From the NCBI RefSeq assembly GCF_000576635.1, contig NZ_AVFL01000024.1:60654-124653 (forward strand): a DNA stretch of 64,000 bases, given 5' to 3'. A program made the translations under genes and the position numbers. The notes beneath the pieces were generated by a model, which was not told the DNA's origin, ran no database searches, and saw nothing but the letters and a program-made list of their open reading frames with translations. The stretch comes from Skermanella stibiiresistens SB22 (GTDB taxonomy: Bacteria; Pseudomonadota; Alphaproteobacteria; Azospirillales; Azospirillaceae). This document shows, piece after piece, positions 60,762 through 64,000 of the stretch (within the stretch, counting starts at the first letter, position 1; every line of letters starts with the position of its first letter).

Positions 60762-62663
60762 ATGGCTGCACCACGGGAAACGGTCCACGACGGCCACGGT
60801 GCCGGTCAGCGGTTGCCGAAGTTGACGTTGGCCGCCCTTGGCATCGTCTACGGCGACATCGGCACCAGTCCGCTCTACACGCTCCGCGAATGCTTCAGCG
60901 AGCTTCATGGCGTGCCCCTGACCAACACCACCATCCTGGGCTTCCTGTCGCTGATCTTCTGGGCGCTGACCCTGGTCGTCACGATCAAGTACGTCGTGTT
61001 CATCATGCGGGCCGACAACAGGGGCGAGGGCGGCATCCTGGCGCTGATGGCCCTGGCGCTGCGCAGCGGCTCGGCCAGCACCGTGCCGCGCCGGTTCGTG
61101 CTGGCGCTCGGCATGTTCGGCGCGGCGCTGTTCTACGGCGACGGCATGATCACGCCGGCGATCTCGGTGCTCAGCGCGGTCGAGGGCTTGCACATCGTGA
61201 CGCCGCTGTTCTCGCCCTACGTGGTGCCGCTGACCATCGTGATCCTGATCGGCCTGTTCGTGATCCAGCGGCGCGGGACCGGTGGCATCGGCAAGCTGTT
61301 CGGGCCGGTGATGTGCCTGTGGTTTGGCATCCTGGGCGTCACAGGCATCGGCCATATCATCCAGCAGCCGGTGGTGCTGTGGGCGCTCAACCCAACCCAC
61401 GCCATCGGCTTCCTCCTGGAATTCCAGTGGCAGGCGTTCCTGTCGCTGGGCGCCGTGGTGCTGGCGGTGACCGGTGGCGAGGCGCTCTATGCCGACATGG
61501 GACATTTCGGGCCCCTGCCGATCCGGCTGGCGTGGTTCGGCTTCGTCCTGCCGGCTTTGGTGCTCAACTACCTGGGACAGGGGGCGCTGCTGATCGCCGA
61601 CCCGGGCGCGATCGACAACCCGTTCTTCCTGATGGTCCCAGGCTGGGCGGTCCTGCCGCTGGTGCTGGTCGCGACGCTGGCGACGGTGATCGCCTCGCAA
61701 GCGGTGATCTCCGGCGCCTTCTCGCTCAGCCGGCAGGCGGTGCAGCTGGGTTTCATGCCGCGGCTTCGGATCCGCCACACCTCCGAGACGGAGATCGGCC
61801 AGATCTACGTGCCCAAGGTCAACTGGTGGCTGCTGGTGGCGATCGTGCTGCTGGTCCTGGGTTTCCAAAGCTCGACCAACTTCGCCGCCGCCTATGGTGT
61901 CGCGGTGACCGGCACGATGGCGATCACCAGCATCCTGGGATATCTGGTGGCGCGGCACCATTGGCACTGGAGCAAACCGCTTGCGCTGGCGGTGATGGGC
62001 GTCTTCCTGGCGATCGACCTCGCCTTCTTCTCCGCCAACATCCTGAAGTTCTTCGACGGCGGCTGGTTCCCCCTGCTGGCCGCCGTCATCCTGTTCGCCC
62101 TGATGTGGACATGGATGCGCGGCCGCGCCGTGGTGTTCAAGCATCTGCGCGAGGAGAGCATGGAGGTGGCGCCCTTCGTCGCACGATGCGGCGCCAAGCC
62201 GCCGACGCGGGTTTCAGGCACCGCCGTGTTCCTGACCGGCTACGCCGACATGCTGCCCCACGCCCTGCTGCACAACCTCAAGCACAACAAGGTGCTGCAC
62301 GAGCGGGTCATCCTGCTGACCGTGGTGACGGAGGAGGTGCCGGTCGTCAGCCTCGACCGGCGGTTCGAGATCCAGGACCTGGGTGCCGATTTCCACCGCG
62401 TCCTGCTCCATTTCGGCTTCATGGAAACGCCCAACGTGCCGGAGGGCCTGGCGGCGGGCCGGTCCAAGGACTTCGAGTTCGACATGATGGACGTGTCGTT
62501 CTTCCTGACGCGCGAGACCCTGATCCCGTCGGTCAAGCCGGATCTGTCACCCTGGCAGGAGCGTATCTTCATCCTGATGGCGACCAACGCCACCACCGCG
62601 ACCGAGTTCTTCCGCATTCCGCCGAACCGGGTGGTGGAGTTGGGCAGCCAGTTGGAGATCTAA
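60762..62663 (+). CDS. kup: Kup-family potassium uptake protein
   Basis: 633 residues from ATG 60762, selected because GAGGTGGG lies upstream; two earlier ATGs are in frame (60738, 60741). The N-terminal ALGIVYGDIGTSPLYTLREC is the Kup signature, followed by about 12 membrane spans and a cytoplasmic C-terminal domain (FEFDMMDVSFFLTRETLIPS). Kup is a K+/H+ symporter for low-potassium or acid conditions. It is divergent from the FAD oxidase gene. Confidence 0.95.
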   Translation: MAAPRETVHDGHGAGQRLPKLTLAALGIVYGDIGTSPLYTLRECFSELHGVPLTNTTILGFLSLIFWALTLVVTIKYVVFIMRADNRGEGGILALMALALRSGSASTVPRRFVLALGMFGAALFYGDGMITPAISVLSAVEGLHIVTPLFSPYVVPLTIVILIGLFVIQRRGTGGIGKLFGPVMCLWFGILGVTGIGHIIQQPVVLWALNPTHAIGFLLEFQWQAFLSLGAVVLAVTGGEALYADMGHFGPLPIRLAWFGFVLPALVLNYLGQGALLIADPGAIDNPFFLMVPGWAVLPLVLVATLATVIASQAVISGAFSLSRQAVQLGFMPRLRIRHTSETEIGQIYVPKVNWWLLVAIVLLVLGFQSSTNFAAAYGVAVTGTMAITSILGYLVARHHWHWSKPLALAVMGVFLAIDLAFFSANILKFFDGGWFPLLAAVILFALMWTWMRGRAVVFKHLREESMEVAPFVARCGAKPPTRVSGTAVFLTGYADMLPHALLHNLKHNKVLHERVILLTVVTEEVPVVSLDRRFEIQDLGADFHRVLLHFGFMETPNVPEGLAAGRSKDFEFDMMDVSFFLTRETLIPSVKPDLSPWQERIFILMATNATTATEFFRIPPNRVVELGSQLEI

Positions 62664-62675
62664 CGCCGAGCGGGA

Positions 62676-64000
62676 TCAGGCGGCGCCGCGCAACCGCTCG
62701 GCGTGGCGCAGGTCGACCGACACCAGCTGGGAGACGCCCCGCTCGCCCATCGTCACGCCGAACAGCCTGTCCATCCGCGCCATGGTCAGGCGGTGGTGGG
62801 TGATGATCAGGAAGCGGGTCGCGCCGACCCGGGCCATCTCCTCGACCAGGGTGCAGAAACGGTCTACATTGGCCTCGTCCAGCGGCGCGTCGACCTCGTC
62901 CAGCACGCAGATCGGCGCGGGGTTGGTCAGGAACACCGCGAACAGCAGCGATAGCGCCGTCAGCGCCTGCTCGCCGCCGGACAGCAGCGACAGCACCTGG
63001 AGCCGCTTGCCCGGCGGGCTGGCATAGATCTCCAGCCCAGCGTCCAGCGGGTCGGCGGCGTCGGTCAGCTTGAGATACGCCTTGCCGCCGCCGAACAGGC
63101 GGACGAACATGTCCTGGAAATGCCCGTCCACCGTGGCGAAGGAGGCGAGCAGCCGTTCCCGCGCCTCCTTGTTGAGTCCGGCGATGCCCTGCCGCATCCG
63201 CTCGATCGCGGCGACCAGATCGGCCCGCTCGTTCCGCATGCCGGCGATCTGGAGGTCGAGTTCGGCCGCCTCCGATTCCGCCAGCAGGTTGACCGGGCCC
63301 ATGCCCTCGCGTTCGCGCACCAGCTTCTCCAGCTTGGCCTCGATGGCGGCGGGGTCGGGGGGCGGTTCGCCGGGCGGCAGGTCGGCCAGCGCCGCCGTCC
63401 GCTCCGGTGCGCATTCCAGCTTCTCGGCGATCCGCTCGCGGATGGCGTCGAGCGTCTGGCGGGCGGAGGCCACGGCGGCCTCGGCGCGGACACGGGCCTC
63501 GCGCGCGTCGCCCAGATCCGCCTCCGCCCGACGCAGGCGCTTCTCGGTGGCGGACAGCGTCCGTTCAGCCTCTTCGAGGGTATCGGCGGCGCGTTTCCGC
63601 ACCCGCTCGGCATCGGCGATCCGGGTCGCCAGATCGGCCCGCTCGCCCTCGATCTCGTCCGGCCGGCTGGCGAGCTGTTCAAGCTCCGCCTTGGCGGTCT
63701 CGGCGCGCTCCATCAGCTCGGCCAGCCGATCGTCGGCACCGGACGAGCGGTCGGTCCAGCCGCGCCGCTCGGCCTCGATCGCGGCCAGCCGCCGCTTCCG
63801 CTCCTGCGACTCGCGCGTCAGCCGGTCCACCGCGTTCTGCCGGGCTCCCAGGTCGGCGCGGGTCTCCGCCAGCGTGGCCCGCAATTCGGAGACCCGCTCA
63901 CGCGCCTGACCGGCCTCGGGCAGCCCGTCCAGCGCCGTCCGCGCCTCGGCGACCAAGCGCTCGGCGTCGCGCCGGTCGGCTTCCAGCCGGTCCACCGCCT
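62676..64000 (-). CDS. smc: Chromosome segregation ATPase SMC, C-terminal part (5' end outside window)
   Basis: The frame is open to the right edge. It holds the C-terminal coiled-coil arm (Arg/Glu/Ala-rich heptads) and the C-terminal half of the ATPase head: [20 protein letters not shown] signature motif, Walker [17 protein letters not shown] and D-loop/H-switch [15 protein letters not shown]. The preceding [16 protein letters not shown] is typical of bacterial SMC. It loads on DNA with ScpAB to organise the chromosome. It ends 12 bp past kup, convergent. Confidence 0.95.
   Translation of the reverse strand, partial: AVDRLEADRRDAERLVAEARTALDGLPEAGQARERVSELRATLAETRADLGARQNAVDRLTRESQERKRRLAAIEAERRGWTDRSSGADDRLAELMERAETAKAELEQLASRPDEIEGERADLATRIADAERVRKRAADTLEEAERTLSATEKRLRRAEADLGDAREARVRAEAAVASARQTLDAIRERIAEKLECAPERTAALADLPPGEPPPDPAAIEAKLEKLVREREGMGPVNLLAESEAAELDLQIAGMRNERADLVAAIERMRQGIAGLNKEARERLLASFATVDGHFQDMFVRLFGGGKAYLKLTDAADPLDAGLEIYASPPGKRLQVLSLLSGGEQALTALSLLFAVFLTNPAPICVLDEVDAPLDEANVDRFCTLVEEMARVGATRFLIITHHRLTMARMDRLFGVTMGERGVSQLVSVDLRHAERLRGAA

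Noticed and set aside
1..64000. tRNA, rRNA and CRISPR arrays
   Set aside because: No T-loop/anticodon-like cloverleaf, rRNA segment or regularly spaced direct repeat array was recognised by reading; a covariance-model scan would be decisive.

Overview
The window is high-GC DNA with densely packed genes and strongly G/C-biased third codon positions. It most likely comes from an alphaproteobacterium of the Rhodospirillales/Azospirillales type (Azospirillum- or Skermanella-like). Supporting this are an IscR-type regulator beside a NifS-like desulfurase and a COG2945-like hydrolase, a complete pqqABCDE operon, an alphaproteobacterial GlnE, a DUF3369-type receiver protein and calcium-binding secreted GH5 enzymes. 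The genus is inference. I saw no rRNA, tRNA or CRISPR array.

1-9.3 kb is a signalling region: the end of a histidine kinase, a methyltransferase, a 2H phosphoesterase and an epoxide hydrolase, then a chemoreceptor and a histidine kinase with look-alike sensor domains. These face a convergent receiver-DUF3369-GGDEF-EAL protein. A 54-bp perfect palindrome sits on the kinase stop codon. 9.4-12 kb holds a multidomain GH5 glucanase whose catalytic domain is spliced into a Calx-beta domain. 12.3-14.7 kb holds two translationally coupled genes of unknown function. 14.9-19.6 kb has selO, a small unknown gene, ppk2 and an orphan iron-type ABC permease.

19.7-29.4 kb is mostly housekeeping: upp, rpmB, murI, tenA, a reduced Fe-S cluster (iscR, nifS-like, hscB, fdx; no iscU, iscA or hscA), anmK and tyrS. 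Between the Fe-S locus and anmK lies a frameshifted XRE regulator with an intact array of palindromic operators. 29.5-36 kb has a giant AsmA/YhdP-like envelope protein divergent from glnE. 36-39.5 kb has a ccdAB toxin-antitoxin module and a second GH5 enzyme carrying RTX and DUF4214 repeats.

40-45.8 kb has an unknown membrane-anchored protein, pqqABCDE and a PAP2 phosphatase. 45.9-55.5 kb has a divergent PEP carboxylase-like gene, an APH-kinase fusion, a universal stress protein behind an FNR/FixK-like box, a two-domain glycosyltransferase and a phytanoyl-CoA-dioxygenase-like protein. 55.5-56.9 kb is the clearest foreign segment: an AT-rich, MITE-like element with 37-bp perfect inverted repeats beside an orphan terminase small subunit gene. 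56.9-64 kb has a FadL-type porin, a CBS protein, a lipoprotein, a FAD amine oxidase, a Kup potassium transporter and the end of smc.

The most unusual observations are the HscB with a mitochondrial-type cysteine domain and no HPD motif, in a cluster lacking its HscA partner; the GH5 domain nested inside a Calx-beta fold; the operator array serving a broken regulator; the perfect palindrome; and the PEPC-like protein with replaced catalytic residues.
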